Position numbers and translations under genes: made by a program. Source: Undibacterium sp. Jales W-56 (GTDB lineage: Bacteria > Pseudomonadota > Gammaproteobacteria > Burkholderiales > Burkholderiaceae_D). From it: a stretch of DNA of 64,000 bases. The stretch spans positions 620,001-684,000 of the forward strand of contig NZ_JAJLQW010000002.1 of assembly GCF_025548535.1 (NCBI RefSeq), written 5' to 3'. The notes beneath the pieces were generated by a model. The model made no database searches, was not told the origin of the DNA, and saw only the letters and a program-made list of their open reading frames with translations. Positions 29,105-37,763 of this stretch are shown piece by piece (the first letter of the stretch is position 1; each line of letters begins with the position of its first letter).

Positions 29105-29905
29105 ATGAAATTGATAAGCCTTAATAGTAAAACCGAGCTGCAATCGCATGAAAATGCAATCGCGGCCTTATTTCTGGATTGCTTCGGCAAGCCGATTTCA
29201 GAGGCATTATGGCGCTGGGCATATCTAGATAATCCACACGGTGATCCCGTCGTGTCGTTGTGCTACGATGGTGACATACTAGTCGGTCACTACGCAATGA
29301 TCCCTATGCCCTTATCTCTGCAAGAGCAACGGATCAACTCCTATCTATCGATTACAACCATGGTAACGGAATTGCAACGTAAAGCTGGTTTATTTGCTCA
29401 ACTGGGAGACTTGACCTATCAGCGCGGACTTGAACTCGGTATCGATTTCGTCATGGGTTTTCCCAATGCCCTGGCAACGCCTGGCCGTAAAAAAAGACTC
29501 CAATGGAATATACCTGCGCCCGATTTCGTGGCTTCACTCAAAAAAAGTGAATTACTTGAAAAAGCAAAAGAGACAGATTTTTTTTCCAAGAAGAGTTGGC
29601 GTTTGAACCTAAATGATGAAATTAGTCGCTGCTGGCGGCTATCGCGCCCGGGTGGTGATTACCACTGGGATAATGGGCTAGCATACAAGAAGTTCGGTGA
29701 TAGCATAGATCTCATGTATTTCTTTAGTATTAACGAGCTTGAGCGTCTCCCCGAAGACTGCAAGATCAATGTGCTGGTGCCAGCTACAGCGGATGCTTTT
29801 CGATCCTACTGGGTGTTCGATTACCAGTTTGGTGGGCGATCACTGCGAATGCCATTCAATTCGGAAATGATTATGCGCCAGATGGCTCTTTCCGACGTCT
29901 TTTGA
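29105..29905 (+). CDS. GNAT-family N-acetyltransferase, LegH candidate
   Basis: A 266-residue protein. The N-terminal half (about 20-140) follows a GNAT pattern: LWRWAYLDNPHGDPV, DILVGHYAMIPM, TMVTELQRKAGLFAQLG (acetyl-CoA region) and VMGFPNA. The C-terminal half is poorly conserved. Placed between LegC and LegG, it is the obvious candidate to acetylate the 4-amino group, giving the 2,4-diacetamido sugar (LegH step). Sequence relation to characterised LegH was not tested. It ends 2 bp before the epimerase ATG. Confidence 0.68.
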   Translation: MKLISLNSKTELQSHENAIAALFLDCFGKPISEALWRWAYLDNPHGDPVVSLCYDGDILVGHYAMIPMPLSLQEQRINSYLSITTMVTELQRKAGLFAQLGDLTYQRGLELGIDFVMGFPNALATPGRKKRLQWNIPAPDFVASLKKSELLEKAKETDFFSKKSWRLNLNDEISRCWRLSRPGGDYHWDNGLAYKKFGDSIDLMYFFSINELERLPEDCKINVLVPATADAFRSYWVFDYQFGGRSLRMPFNSEMIMRQMALSDVF

Positions 29906-29907
29906 AG

Positions 29908-31077
29908 ATGCGTAAAATTCTCGCCTTAACATCAATCCGATCAGAGTACGATCTGATGAGTCGGGTGTATCAGCGTCTGCATTCTGATTCACAAGTAGAG
30001 TTTCGTTTGTTGGTATCCGGCGCTCATTTGTCACCTTCTTTCGGTTTTACGATTCAAGATATCAAAAAAGATGGACTGCCCATATTGGCAGAGGTGGAAA
30101 CGTTAATCAGCGCCGATAGTTCTTCCGCCAGGTTAAAAACAGCATCTATTTTGCTAGGTGCATCGATTGATATCATTAAGGCTTATGAGCCGGACCTGAT
30201 AATTTTCGCCGGTGACCGGGAAGATGTACTTGTTGGAGCCATGCTGGGTAGTTTTCTCGGTATTCCGACTGCACATTTCTTCGGTGGCGATCACGCGGCA
30301 GATGGACATGTCGACAATCCAGTGCGTCACGCCACATCTAAATTGGCTTCGACGCATTTTGTCAGCATTTCAGAGCACCGCGAGCGGTTGTTGCGATTGG
30401 GTGAAAGCGCAAACCGAATCTTTGTGATTGGTAGTGTTGCACTAGATAAATTTGTTGTTGAGCCGGCGTTACCTTTGGCACATGTGCTTGGAGCGATGGC
30501 TGCCAAGCCGCATGCGTATCAAGCGCCATTGGCTCTTTTGATTTTCCACCCGATCGACTCCGAGAAACATGTTTCACATGAGTATCTGACTAATGCGACC
30601 CAAGCGCTTGTCGAAAAGGGGTTCCACGTTTGCCTTGGCTCACCTAACACGGATCCTGGCAACTTCAAGTTAAATCAATTGTTGGACCAGCTAGCCTTAC
30701 ATGATCAAGTAACCTGTTACCGCAACCTGTCGCGGCCTCAATTCATTAATCTTTTCCAGCATGTTGCGCTCATCGCAGGCAATTCTTCTGCCGGCATTCT
30801 GGAGGCGGCCACGCTGAAGATTCCAGCTATCAACATTGGCGAGCGTCAGCGCGGCCGTTTATGTGGTGAAAACGTTCTATTCTCCGGCGGTGAGCTAAGT
30901 AACATACGTGCAGCACTTGAAATTGCCCTTTCACCAACCTTCACCGAAATGCTGCGTACATTGCGCAATCCCTATGGTGACGGCCACAGTGCCGACGCTG
31001 CTGTTGATTTGCTAAAAACGCTGCCGTTCGACGAATTTCTGCGTAAACCTGAAGATCCATTACATGCCGACCATTGA
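29908..31077 (+). CDS. legG: LegG/NeuC-like hydrolysing NDP-sugar 2-epimerase
   Basis: 389 residues from ATG 29908; an in-frame TTG two codons earlier overlaps the previous stop and is less likely. GT-B fold epimerase: TSIRSEYDLMSRVYQRL at the N-terminus, IIFAGDREDVLVGA, HFFGGDHAADGHVDNPVRHA and the C-terminal NSSAGILEAATLKIPAINIGERQRGR typical of NeuC/LegG. It should release 2,4-diacetamido-2,4,6-trideoxymannose from the nucleotide sugar for condensation by the next synthase. It overlaps the deacetylase gene by 14 bp. Confidence 0.88.
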   Translation: MRKILALTSIRSEYDLMSRVYQRLHSDSQVEFRLLVSGAHLSPSFGFTIQDIKKDGLPILAEVETLISADSSSARLKTASILLGASIDIIKAYEPDLIIFAGDREDVLVGAMLGSFLGIPTAHFFGGDHAADGHVDNPVRHATSKLASTHFVSISEHRERLLRLGESANRIFVIGSVALDKFVVEPALPLAHVLGAMAAKPHAYQAPLALLIFHPIDSEKHVSHEYLTNATQALVEKGFHVCLGSPNTDPGNFKLNQLLDQLALHDQVTCYRNLSRPQFINLFQHVALIAGNSSAGILEAATLKIPAINIGERQRGRLCGENVLFSGGELSNIRAALEIALSPTFTEMLRTLRNPYGDGHSADAAVDLLKTLPFDEFLRKPEDPLHADH

Positions 31078-31750
31078 CCAACAACACGTCGTTCTGTGCA
31101 TTGCCCCACATCCTGATGATGAAACGCTGGGTTGTGGCATGACCCTTTTGCGTCACATAGCAGAGGGTGCAGCCGTGCACTGGTTAATCATGACTACCAT
31201 GCATCCGGAACAAGGTTTCAGCGCTGAGCGCATTGCAAGCCGAAATACCGAAATCGAGCAGGTAGCTCGCGCTTACGGCTTTTTCAATGTGCATCATGCC
31301 AGTTTACCGACCACGCAGTTGGATACGCTTTCTATGAGCGAGATGGTAGGTGCGGTGGCGAAGGTTGTAGGTGCGATTCGACCAGAGACAGTCTACCTGC
31401 CCTACCGCAACGATGTGCACAGTGATCATGCTGTGGTTTTCGATGCTGCAGCAGCATGTTGTAAAAATTTCCGTTACCCAAGTATCCGGAGGGTTTACGC
31501 CTACGAAACTCTCTCTGAGACCGAATTTGGCTTAAGACCTGACGACACTGGATTCCGTCCCAATCTATTTGTCGATGGAACTCCATGGCTTGATCGCAAG
31601 ATCGAAGTTATGAATCTGTTCAAAAGCGAAATGGGTGAATTCCCCTTCCCGCGTAGCGAGGAATGTCTACGCGCACAGGCGATGTTGCGCGGTAGTCAAT
31701 CCGGAGTGCGTGCGGCTGAAGCTTTCATGATTCTTAAGGAAATCCGATGA
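31064..31750 (+). CDS. PIG-L/LmbE-family N-deacetylase
   Basis: A 228-residue zinc-dependent deacetylase fold. The metal and catalytic motif is PHPDDETLG (about residues 15-23), with the second metal ligand in NDVHSDH (about 118-124). The C-terminal KSEMGEFPFPRSEECLRAQA matches the family. PIG-L enzymes remove N-acetyl groups from sugars. A deacetylase is not part of the standard CMP-Leg5Ac7Ac route, so its position (overlapping LegG by 14 bp and LegI by 4 bp) suggests that one acetamido group is removed and replaced. The NeuD-like acyltransferase two genes on could do the replacement (inference). Confidence 0.86.
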   Translation: MPTIDQQHVVLCIAPHPDDETLGCGMTLLRHIAEGAAVHWLIMTTMHPEQGFSAERIASRNTEIEQVARAYGFFNVHHASLPTTQLDTLSMSEMVGAVAKVVGAIRPETVYLPYRNDVHSDHAVVFDAAAACCKNFRYPSIRRVYAYETLSETEFGLRPDDTGFRPNLFVDGTPWLDRKIEVMNLFKSEMGEFPFPRSEECLRAQAMLRGSQSGVRAAEAFMILKEIR

Positions 31751-32826
31751 GTCCTCAATCTGTATATGTGATTGCTGAAGCTGGAGTCAACCATAATGGT
31801 CAGCGCGATTTAGCGTTTGCGCTAGTGGATGCTGCCGCGGAAGCAGGCGCTGATGCGGTGAAATTCCAAACCTTCAATGCTACCAAATTGGCGGCAAAGA
31901 CAGCACCCAAGGCTGCGTATCAGAAGGTCAGTACTGACGCAACCGAAAGTCAAATGGAAATGCTTCGGAAGCTGGAACTAGCACGCGAATGGCACATAGA
32001 ACTGCAGACGCATGCTCGCCATAAAGGACTCGAATTCCTTTCAACAGCGTTTGACGCAGATAGTCTGGAATTTTTAGTTAAGCTTGAAATACCTCTGTTT
32101 AAAGTTCCATCAGGAGAATTAACAAATGCTCCTCTCTTGTGGAAATTCGCACGCACCAGAAAACCTCTGGTGATATCAACTGGAATGGCAACGCTTTCAG
32201 AAGTGGAGCAAGGTTTAGCGGTAATTGCGCATGCTCTCAATAACAGCACTGAGCCAAAGAGCTTGGAAGAAGTTTGGCGCGGCTGGAGTCGTCCAGACTG
32301 GAGAAGCAGTTTGCACGGGCATGTAACTCTGCTGCATTGCACTTCACAGTATCCAACTCCGTTGGCGGAGGTTAACTTGAAGGCAATGGACACATTGGCG
32401 AATGCTTTTGGTCTCGATGTGGGTTATTCCGATCATACCGAAGGCATTCTTATCCCTATCGCAGCTGTAGCGCGTGGCGCTCGCTTGATCGAGAAGCATT
32501 TTACGCTGGACCGTAACCTGCCTGGCCCTGATCATCAAGCGTCTCTTGAACCTGCGGAGTTGAAACAAATGATCCGTGAGATACGGGCTCTGTCTGAAGC
32601 CATTGGTGATGGTAGCAAGGCACCTCAAATCAGTGAATGGGACACGCGTCAAGCTGGGCGTCAGCAGGTTATTGCTAGCCGCGATATTTCAGTTGGCGCC
32701 ACAATTTGTCGCGAGGACTTGGAAACCGCCCGCTGTGGACATGGATTACCAGCGTCAGCGCTGTGGGAAATGGTTGGTAAATTGGCCCAGCGCAGTTACA
32801 CGGCGGGCGAGATAATCGAGACATGA
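31747..32826 (+). CDS. legI: LegI/NeuB-like nonulosonic acid synthase
   Basis: 359 residues. The N-terminal TIM barrel (about 5-270) has VIAEAGVNHNGQ, GADAVKFQTF, FKVPSGELTNAPLL and GYSDHTEGILIPIAAVARGARLIEKHFTLDR. A C-terminal SAF/antifreeze-like domain (about 295-357) carries RDISVGATICREDLE. It condenses a 2,4-diacetamido-trideoxyhexose with phosphoenolpyruvate to form a nonulosonate. It is joined by 4-bp overlaps to the deacetylase before it and the acyltransferase after it. The Leg rather than Pse or Neu choice rests on the neighbours. Confidence 0.92.
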   Translation: MSPQSVYVIAEAGVNHNGQRDLAFALVDAAAEAGADAVKFQTFNATKLAAKTAPKAAYQKVSTDATESQMEMLRKLELAREWHIELQTHARHKGLEFLSTAFDADSLEFLVKLEIPLFKVPSGELTNAPLLWKFARTRKPLVISTGMATLSEVEQGLAVIAHALNNSTEPKSLEEVWRGWSRPDWRSSLHGHVTLLHCTSQYPTPLAEVNLKAMDTLANAFGLDVGYSDHTEGILIPIAAVARGARLIEKHFTLDRNLPGPDHQASLEPAELKQMIREIRALSEAIGDGSKAPQISEWDTRQAGRQQVIASRDISVGATICREDLETARCGHGLPASALWEMVGKLAQRSYTAGEIIET

Positions 32827-33485
32827 CTGCGTTGCATTCAGATATTCTGCGATTGATAATCCTCGGTGGCGGCGGCCATGCCAAGGTATTGCATGCGCTT
32901 TTACAGGCATGTGGGCACCCTGTCGTAGGTATTTGTGATCCACAACTTTCAGCAGAAGGAGCACGTTTATGGCGAGGCATACCTGTTTTAGGTGGTGATG
33001 AGGCACTCGAATGTTTAGATCCGCAAGTATATGGATTAATTAACGGAGTTGGGCAAATGCCACGGCAAAATACTCGTCGGAGACTGTATGAGTTATGGCG
33101 AGAAAAAGGTTTTTCATTTCCTCCGTTAGTACATCCCTTTGCTTGGATTTCCGAAGATACTCATTTGTCAGACGGTGTACAGGTGATGGCCGGCGCCGTG
33201 TTGCAATCAGAGTGCGTAATCGGAATGAATACCATAGTCAATACCCGCGCCAGCGTAGATCACGATTGCAGAATTGGGGCTCATGTGCATATAGCACCGG
33301 GAGTAACACTGTGCGGTGGTATTAACGTTGCCGAGCATGCTTATATCGGTGCAGGGGCGACAGTTATTCAAGGCATTTCAATTGGAAGCGATGCCATAGT
33401 GGGAGCTGGTGTGACCTGCGTACGGAACGTCAAACCAGGCAGCGTGCTCCTCGGTACAGCTATGCGTCTGAAATTAACAGATTAG
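32823..33485 (+). CDS. NeuD/PglD-like sugar N/O-acyltransferase
   Basis: 220 residues. The N-terminal Rossmann-like sugar-binding part starts LIILGGGGHAKVLHALLQ. A left-handed beta helix built from hexapeptide repeats follows (about 100-210), including NTRASVDHDCRIGAHVHIAPG and the catalytic His region, ending in SVLLGTAMRLKL. Homologues add acyl groups to amino sugars (PglD) or O-acetylate sialic acid (NeuD). Translational coupling to LegI suggests it acts on this nonulosonate or its precursor. A 197-bp gap with an internal promoter follows. Confidence 0.85.
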   Translation: MTALHSDILRLIILGGGGHAKVLHALLQACGHPVVGICDPQLSAEGARLWRGIPVLGGDEALECLDPQVYGLINGVGQMPRQNTRRRLYELWREKGFSFPPLVHPFAWISEDTHLSDGVQVMAGAVLQSECVIGMNTIVNTRASVDHDCRIGAHVHIAPGVTLCGGINVAEHAYIGAGATVIQGISIGSDAIVGAGVTCVRNVKPGSVLLGTAMRLKLTD

Positions 33486-33598
33486 ACGATCAATATCAGA
33501 ACCACGAAACCAATTTTTTATATCGGAACTCAGCACAAACTTATTATTTTAATTTTATTTATTTGGTTAGTCCAATTTACTGCTTATTCACACCATGA

Positions 33599-33630
33599 TG
33601 GCAATTGCCAAGATCGTGATGTGCTATAGT
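33599..33630 (+). promoter_or_regulatory. Internal extended -10 promoter with perfect 12-bp palindrome
   Basis: TGCTATAGT (33622-33630) is an extended -10 about 53 bp before the next gene. It is preceded by the palindrome TGGCAATTGCCA (33599-33610), whose right half doubles as a TTGCCA -35 at a short 14-bp spacing. This could be a regulated internal start for the second half of the cluster. Confidence 0.4.
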
Positions 33631-33682
33631 CTCGACCCTGAAAACCCATTGGCGTTCCAGCACATCCTTTGACAAACAATAC

Positions 33683-34741
33683 ATGAATAGTTGGCAAGCT
33701 TCCCTTATTGGACCTAACATTACGCTTCGCGAGGCACTCGAGGCTATTGATCGTACCGGAGCTCAAATGGCCGTAGTCGTAGACGAAAATGGGCGCTTGC
33801 TAGGCACAATTTCAGATGGTGATGCTCGCCGGGCACTACTTAGCGGCCTAAGCATGAGCGACAGGGTTGCCAGAGTGATGAACCAATCACCGAAGACTGT
33901 CCTGGAAAAGGATAGCCCCTTGGCGATATTATCTTCGATGCGGCGTACTGGGCTGCATCAATTGCCGGTAATCACAGAAAATCGCGTGGTGGTAGGGTTA
34001 GCACTTATCAACGATTATCTCAAAGCTACGCCACGTGATAACTGGGTGGTCATTATGGCAGGTGGCCTTGGCTCCAGACTTCAGGAACTTACACGCGACA
34101 CTCCCAAACCGATGCTGAAGGTGGGATCGCGCCCCCTGCTGGAAACTATCATCCGTAGTTATGCAGATCAGGGGTTTCATAATTTTTACCTTGCTGTCAA
34201 TTATAAAGCCGAACAAATCGAAGAGTACTTTGGCGACGGACACGAATTCGGAGTAGAAATATCTTATCTTCGCGAAGAACAGCGATTGGGAACTGCTGGA
34301 GCACTGAGCCTTTTGCCACGACGCCCAAATCATCCAATTGTAGTGACTAATGCAGATCTTCTTACCAAGGAAGATTTTGGCCACATGGTAGATCAGCATT
34401 CCGCATCCAATGTAGCGGCGACTATGGGTGTTCGACACTATGAAATGCAGGTTCCTTTTGGCGTCGTCAACGTCAGGGACAGTTTTATCCATTCAATCGA
34501 AGAAAAACCCCTGCATAGCTATATCGTTAGTGCGGGCATTTATGTGCTATCGCCGACAATGCTGGATCTTGTACCCTCTAACCAATTTTTTGATATGCCA
34601 TCCCTCTTTGAGGCAGGGATACAGATTGGTCACAAAGCGCGAGCTCATCAGATTAACGGATATTGGCTAGATATCGGGCGGATATCTGACTACGAGCGTG
34701 CTAACAAGGAATATTTGGGTATTTTTGATGATAGAAAATAA
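33683..34741 (+). CDS. ptmE: PtmE-like sugar-1-phosphate nucleotidyltransferase with CBS pair
   Basis: 352 residues. Two CBS motifs (about 8-55 and 68-115: MAVVVDENGRLLGTISDGDARR, then LPVITENRVVVGLALIND) are fused to a nucleotidyltransferase domain (about 120-345). That domain has MAGGLGSRL (125-133), TPKPML with Lys142, and NADLLTKEDF. The Campylobacter PtmE protein has this architecture and makes GDP-GlcN/GDP-GlcNAc precursors for legionaminic acid. By analogy this one probably makes the GDP-activated substrate of LegB. CBS domains often bind adenine nucleotides, so allosteric control is possible. Confidence 0.83.
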   Translation: MNSWQASLIGPNITLREALEAIDRTGAQMAVVVDENGRLLGTISDGDARRALLSGLSMSDRVARVMNQSPKTVLEKDSPLAILSSMRRTGLHQLPVITENRVVVGLALINDYLKATPRDNWVVIMAGGLGSRLQELTRDTPKPMLKVGSRPLLETIIRSYADQGFHNFYLAVNYKAEQIEEYFGDGHEFGVEISYLREEQRLGTAGALSLLPRRPNHPIVVTNADLLTKEDFGHMVDQHSASNVAATMGVRHYEMQVPFGVVNVRDSFIHSIEEKPLHSYIVSAGIYVLSPTMLDLVPSNQFFDMPSLFEAGIQIGHKARAHQINGYWLDIGRISDYERANKEYLGIFDDRK

Positions 34742-35474
34742 AACTGTACTCGCAATCATCCCTGCTAGGGGAGGCTCAAAAGGCCTTCCGGGTAAGAATA
34801 AGAAAATTCTTGCCGGCAAACCACTTGTTGCATGGCCGATTGAGTCGGCGGTTGGTTGTTGCTTCATAGACAAGGTGTTGGTAACCACGGACGATCAAGA
34901 AATTCAAGAAATCGCTAAGGCACATGGCGCTGCAGCGCCCTTTCTGCGACCAGCGAAATTTTCGTCAGATTCCGCAAAATCTATTGATGCCATACTTCAT
35001 GCAATTGATTGGCTGGAGGCTAAGAATGAAAAATTTGACTATACGGTGCTATTGGAGCCCACTTCTCCGTTGACAACGGCAGAAGATATTTCCCAAGCCC
35101 TGCAAAGATTGGTTGCATCCAGAGAAATTGCGGATTCCATTGTAGGGATCTCGAATGTGGAGGGAACCCACCCCGAATATGATGTGAGATTGTCGAAAAA
35201 TGAACTTATTCAGCCATTCCAAGCGCCAAATTTTCAATCTCTTAAAAGAAGGCAGGAGCTTGAAGAGTTATTTTTCTTGGAAGGTTCTCTTTACATCAGT
35301 GACACAGAAGTATTAAGGAGAGAACGGAATTTTTACCACGCGCGAACGCTTGGCTTCAAAGTTCCAAGGTGGAAGTCAATTGAAATTGACGAGATTATTG
35401 ATTTTTTGTTCGTAGAAACAATTATAAAAAATATGCACCTGTTTGATGTCAAAGAAAATAAGTCTGCCAAATGA
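34728..35474 (+). CDS. legF: LegF/NeuA-like CMP-nonulosonic acid cytidylyltransferase
   Basis: 248 residues from ATG 34728; a longer in-frame reading within the preceding gene is not family-like. The CTP-binding motif IPARGGSKGLPGKN is at 11-24. Further features are the central VTTDDQEIQEIAKAHGA, LLEPTSPLTTAEDI and the terminal SIEIDEIIDFLFVE, as in acylneuraminate cytidylyltransferases of the PtmB/LegF branch. It activates the free sugar with CTP to the CMP-linked donor. It overlaps the previous gene by 14 bp and the next by 4 bp. Base composition here and in the next two genes looks more AT-rich than in the later part of the cluster. Confidence 0.88.
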   Translation: MIENKTVLAIIPARGGSKGLPGKNKKILAGKPLVAWPIESAVGCCFIDKVLVTTDDQEIQEIAKAHGAAAPFLRPAKFSSDSAKSIDAILHAIDWLEAKNEKFDYTVLLEPTSPLTTAEDISQALQRLVASREIADSIVGISNVEGTHPEYDVRLSKNELIQPFQAPNFQSLKRRQELEELFFLEGSLYISDTEVLRRERNFYHARTLGFKVPRWKSIEIDEIIDFLFVETIIKNMHLFDVKENKSAK

Positions 35475-36853
35475 ATGGAGTTTCTACCGTGTCTGATACC
35501 AAAGAGAATTCTGAAATTTTATATGCGACAACACCTTCCGCCAGATTGAATAAGGTGATTCCAGGAGGCGCGCACACATACTCACGAGGAGATGATCAGT
35601 ATCCGTCTAACGCTCCACAAATTCTAGAGCGCGGGAAAGGTTCTTATGTTTGGACTCCTGAAGGTCAGCAATTTTTAGACTATGGCATGGCATTACGAGC
35701 GGTCTCAATTGGTTATGCCGAACCATCGATCAACGCAGCTGCAATTCGAGGGCTGGAGGCTGGTAACAGTTTAACGCGTGCCTCCATGATTGAACTTGAA
35801 GCCGCAGAACGTCTTGTTTCCATGATCGATTCGGTCGATATGGTGAAATTCACGAAGAACGGGTCGACCGCGACTTCTGCCGCAGTCAAGCTGGCTCGTG
35901 CCTATACCGGACGTACCCTGATCGCCCGCTGTGCTCAGCATCCATTTTTCTCCTATGACGACTGGTTTATTGGATCCACTCCAATTACTAAGGGTATTCC
36001 TCAGGAAACGATCAATCAAACCAAGACTTTCGGGTACAACGATATTGACTCCCTCAAGACTTTGATTGCTGAATATCCTGACAAGATCGCTTGCGTAATT
36101 CTTGAGCCAGCATCAATGGAATGTCCTGCGACAATCGCCCCCCCCATGGGTAACGGCAAGCCGCGAAATTTTTTGCAGGAAGTGGAAGATGTCTGCAATA
36201 CTCACGGCATTGTTTTTATCCTGGACGAAACTATTACGGGTTTCCGTTGGGATATGAAAGGTGCGCAACACACCTACGGGGTCAAGCCCGATTTGTGTAC
36301 TTTCGGTAAGGCTATGGCCAATGGTTTCTCCGTCGCAGCTGTAGCGGGACGACGTGAGATTATGGAGCTTGGTTCGATCGACAAACCAGGAAAAGAACGT
36401 CTGTTTCTCCTATCCACCACACATGGTGCTGAAATGTCAGGACTTGCGGCCTTCTTGGCTACTATGAATTTTCTTGAGGAAAATAAGGTCATCCCACATC
36501 TGTGGTCTTATGGTGAAGCACTGTCCAAAGCAATTAATCAGGTATCTGCCGCACACGGCTTGTCGAACCATTTTTCGGCAGCAGGGCCGGCGGCAAATCC
36601 TTACTACGCCACAGTCAAGGATGATGGAACTCCATGGTTCGAGCTTAGAACCTTGTTTGCGCAAGAAATGATCAAGCAAGGTATTTTGATGCCTTGGCTG
36701 GCTTTCTCTTACCGACATGGCAACGACGAACTAGAGCGAACTCGTGTTGCGCTTGATCATGCAATGCATATATGTGCCCGAGCGGTAAATGAGGGTATGG
36801 ATAAATATCTTGCTGGTCCTGCGATCAAACCGGTATTCAGGAAATACAATTGA
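35471..36853 (+). CDS. Class III aminotransferase (glutamate-1-semialdehyde aminomutase-like)
   Basis: A 460-residue PLP enzyme resembling HemL-type aminomutases/aminotransferases. PGGAHTYSRGDDQYP is at the N-terminus, KFTKNGSTATSAAVKLAR forms the phosphate site, FILDETITGFRW carries the ring-binding Asp, and TFGKAMANGFSV has Schiff-base Lys280. It is not a housekeeping HemL: it is fused into the operon by 4-bp overlap with the CMP-transferase, and the substrate-pocket blocks differ. Such enzymes recur next to PtmB/LegF and an SDR in nonulosonate loci. A role in supplying an amino-sugar precursor is plausible but not shown. Confidence 0.75.
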   Translation: MNGVSTVSDTKENSEILYATTPSARLNKVIPGGAHTYSRGDDQYPSNAPQILERGKGSYVWTPEGQQFLDYGMALRAVSIGYAEPSINAAAIRGLEAGNSLTRASMIELEAAERLVSMIDSVDMVKFTKNGSTATSAAVKLARAYTGRTLIARCAQHPFFSYDDWFIGSTPITKGIPQETINQTKTFGYNDIDSLKTLIAEYPDKIACVILEPASMECPATIAPPMGNGKPRNFLQEVEDVCNTHGIVFILDETITGFRWDMKGAQHTYGVKPDLCTFGKAMANGFSVAAVAGRREIMELGSIDKPGKERLFLLSTTHGAEMSGLAAFLATMNFLEENKVIPHLWSYGEALSKAINQVSAAHGLSNHFSAAGPAANPYYATVKDDGTPWFELRTLFAQEMIKQGILMPWLAFSYRHGNDELERTRVALDHAMHICARAVNEGMDKYLAGPAIKPVFRKYN

Positions 36854-36911
36854 TTGGCTACCTGCATCAAAGCGTTTTAAATTTTCTAATAAATTTTCTA
36901 ATAGTTGAGAT

Positions 36912-37685
36912 ATGTTATTAACTGACAAAGTCGTTGTCATTACGGGCGGTGCTGGACAAATAGGTCAAGAACTGGTTAAGGCGGTAATCGCCCAAGGGGG
37001 CATAGCAATCATTGCAGATGTCAATCAAGAGTTTGGTGAGCGGACAAAAGAAAAGCTCAGTCAACAACTGGAGACTACGTCGATTGACTTTATACAATTA
37101 GACATTACGTCGAAAGACTCAATCATTACGATGATTGAACAGCTAAATCGACGTTATGGACGTATCGACGCTCTTGTCAATAACGCCTACCCTCGAAACA
37201 GAAACTATGGGCGATCGTTTTTCGATGTTGAATACGCTGATTTTTGTGAGAATCTTGGACTGAATTTGGGCGGGTATTTTTTGATGAGTCAGCAACTAGC
37301 TACTTACTTCAAAAAACAGGGGGAAGGCAACATCATCAACATTTCCTCGATTTATGGCGTCATCGCGCCTCGGTTCGAAATATACGAAGGTACGTCGATG
37401 ACCATGCCAGTAGAATACGCAGCGATTAAGTCTGCGCTAATACATCTTACTAGTTATATGGCGAAATATTTCAAAGGAACGAATATCCGGGTTAACGCGA
37501 TTAGTCCGGGCGGAGTGCTCGCCGGGCAGCCTGAATCCTTTCTTAAGGCTTATCAATCGCATTGTATGAGCAAGGGGATGCTTGATCAATCGGACATAAG
37601 TGGTGCTCTGGTGTTCCTCCTGTCTGAACAGTCTCGATTCGTCAATGGTCAAAACATTATCGTCGATGACGGATTCGTGCTTTGA
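36912..37685 (+). CDS. SDR-family oxidoreductase (PtmA-like)
   Basis: A 257-residue classical short-chain dehydrogenase. The cofactor motif TGGAGQIG (11-18) and NNAYP (90-94, NNAG-like), active-site Ser145/146 and Tyr169-x3-Lys173 (YAAIK) are complete, ending in the usual VDDGFVL. The Asp at about position 36 after strand beta2 suggests NAD(H) preference. Campylobacter PtmA, encoded beside LegF, is of this type. It probably works with the aminotransferase just upstream, which is 58 bp away. Confidence 0.8.
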   Translation: MLLTDKVVVITGGAGQIGQELVKAVIAQGGIAIIADVNQEFGERTKEKLSQQLETTSIDFIQLDITSKDSIITMIEQLNRRYGRIDALVNNAYPRNRNYGRSFFDVEYADFCENLGLNLGGYFLMSQQLATYFKKQGEGNIINISSIYGVIAPRFEIYEGTSMTMPVEYAAIKSALIHLTSYMAKYFKGTNIRVNAISPGGVLAGQPESFLKAYQSHCMSKGMLDQSDISGALVFLLSEQSRFVNGQNIIVDDGFVL

Positions 37686-37763
37686 ATTACCAGCAACTTG
37701 CATTTAAATTGCCACACAATGGCATAAATGACCTGTCTGCGATTACTTTCTCCATAATATAAA

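Noticed and set aside
35471-36853. Housekeeping hemL (glutamate-1-semialdehyde aminomutase)
   Set aside because: The gene is embedded in the sugar operon by a 4-bp overlap and is longer and different in substrate-pocket blocks; only general fold similarity supports HemL.
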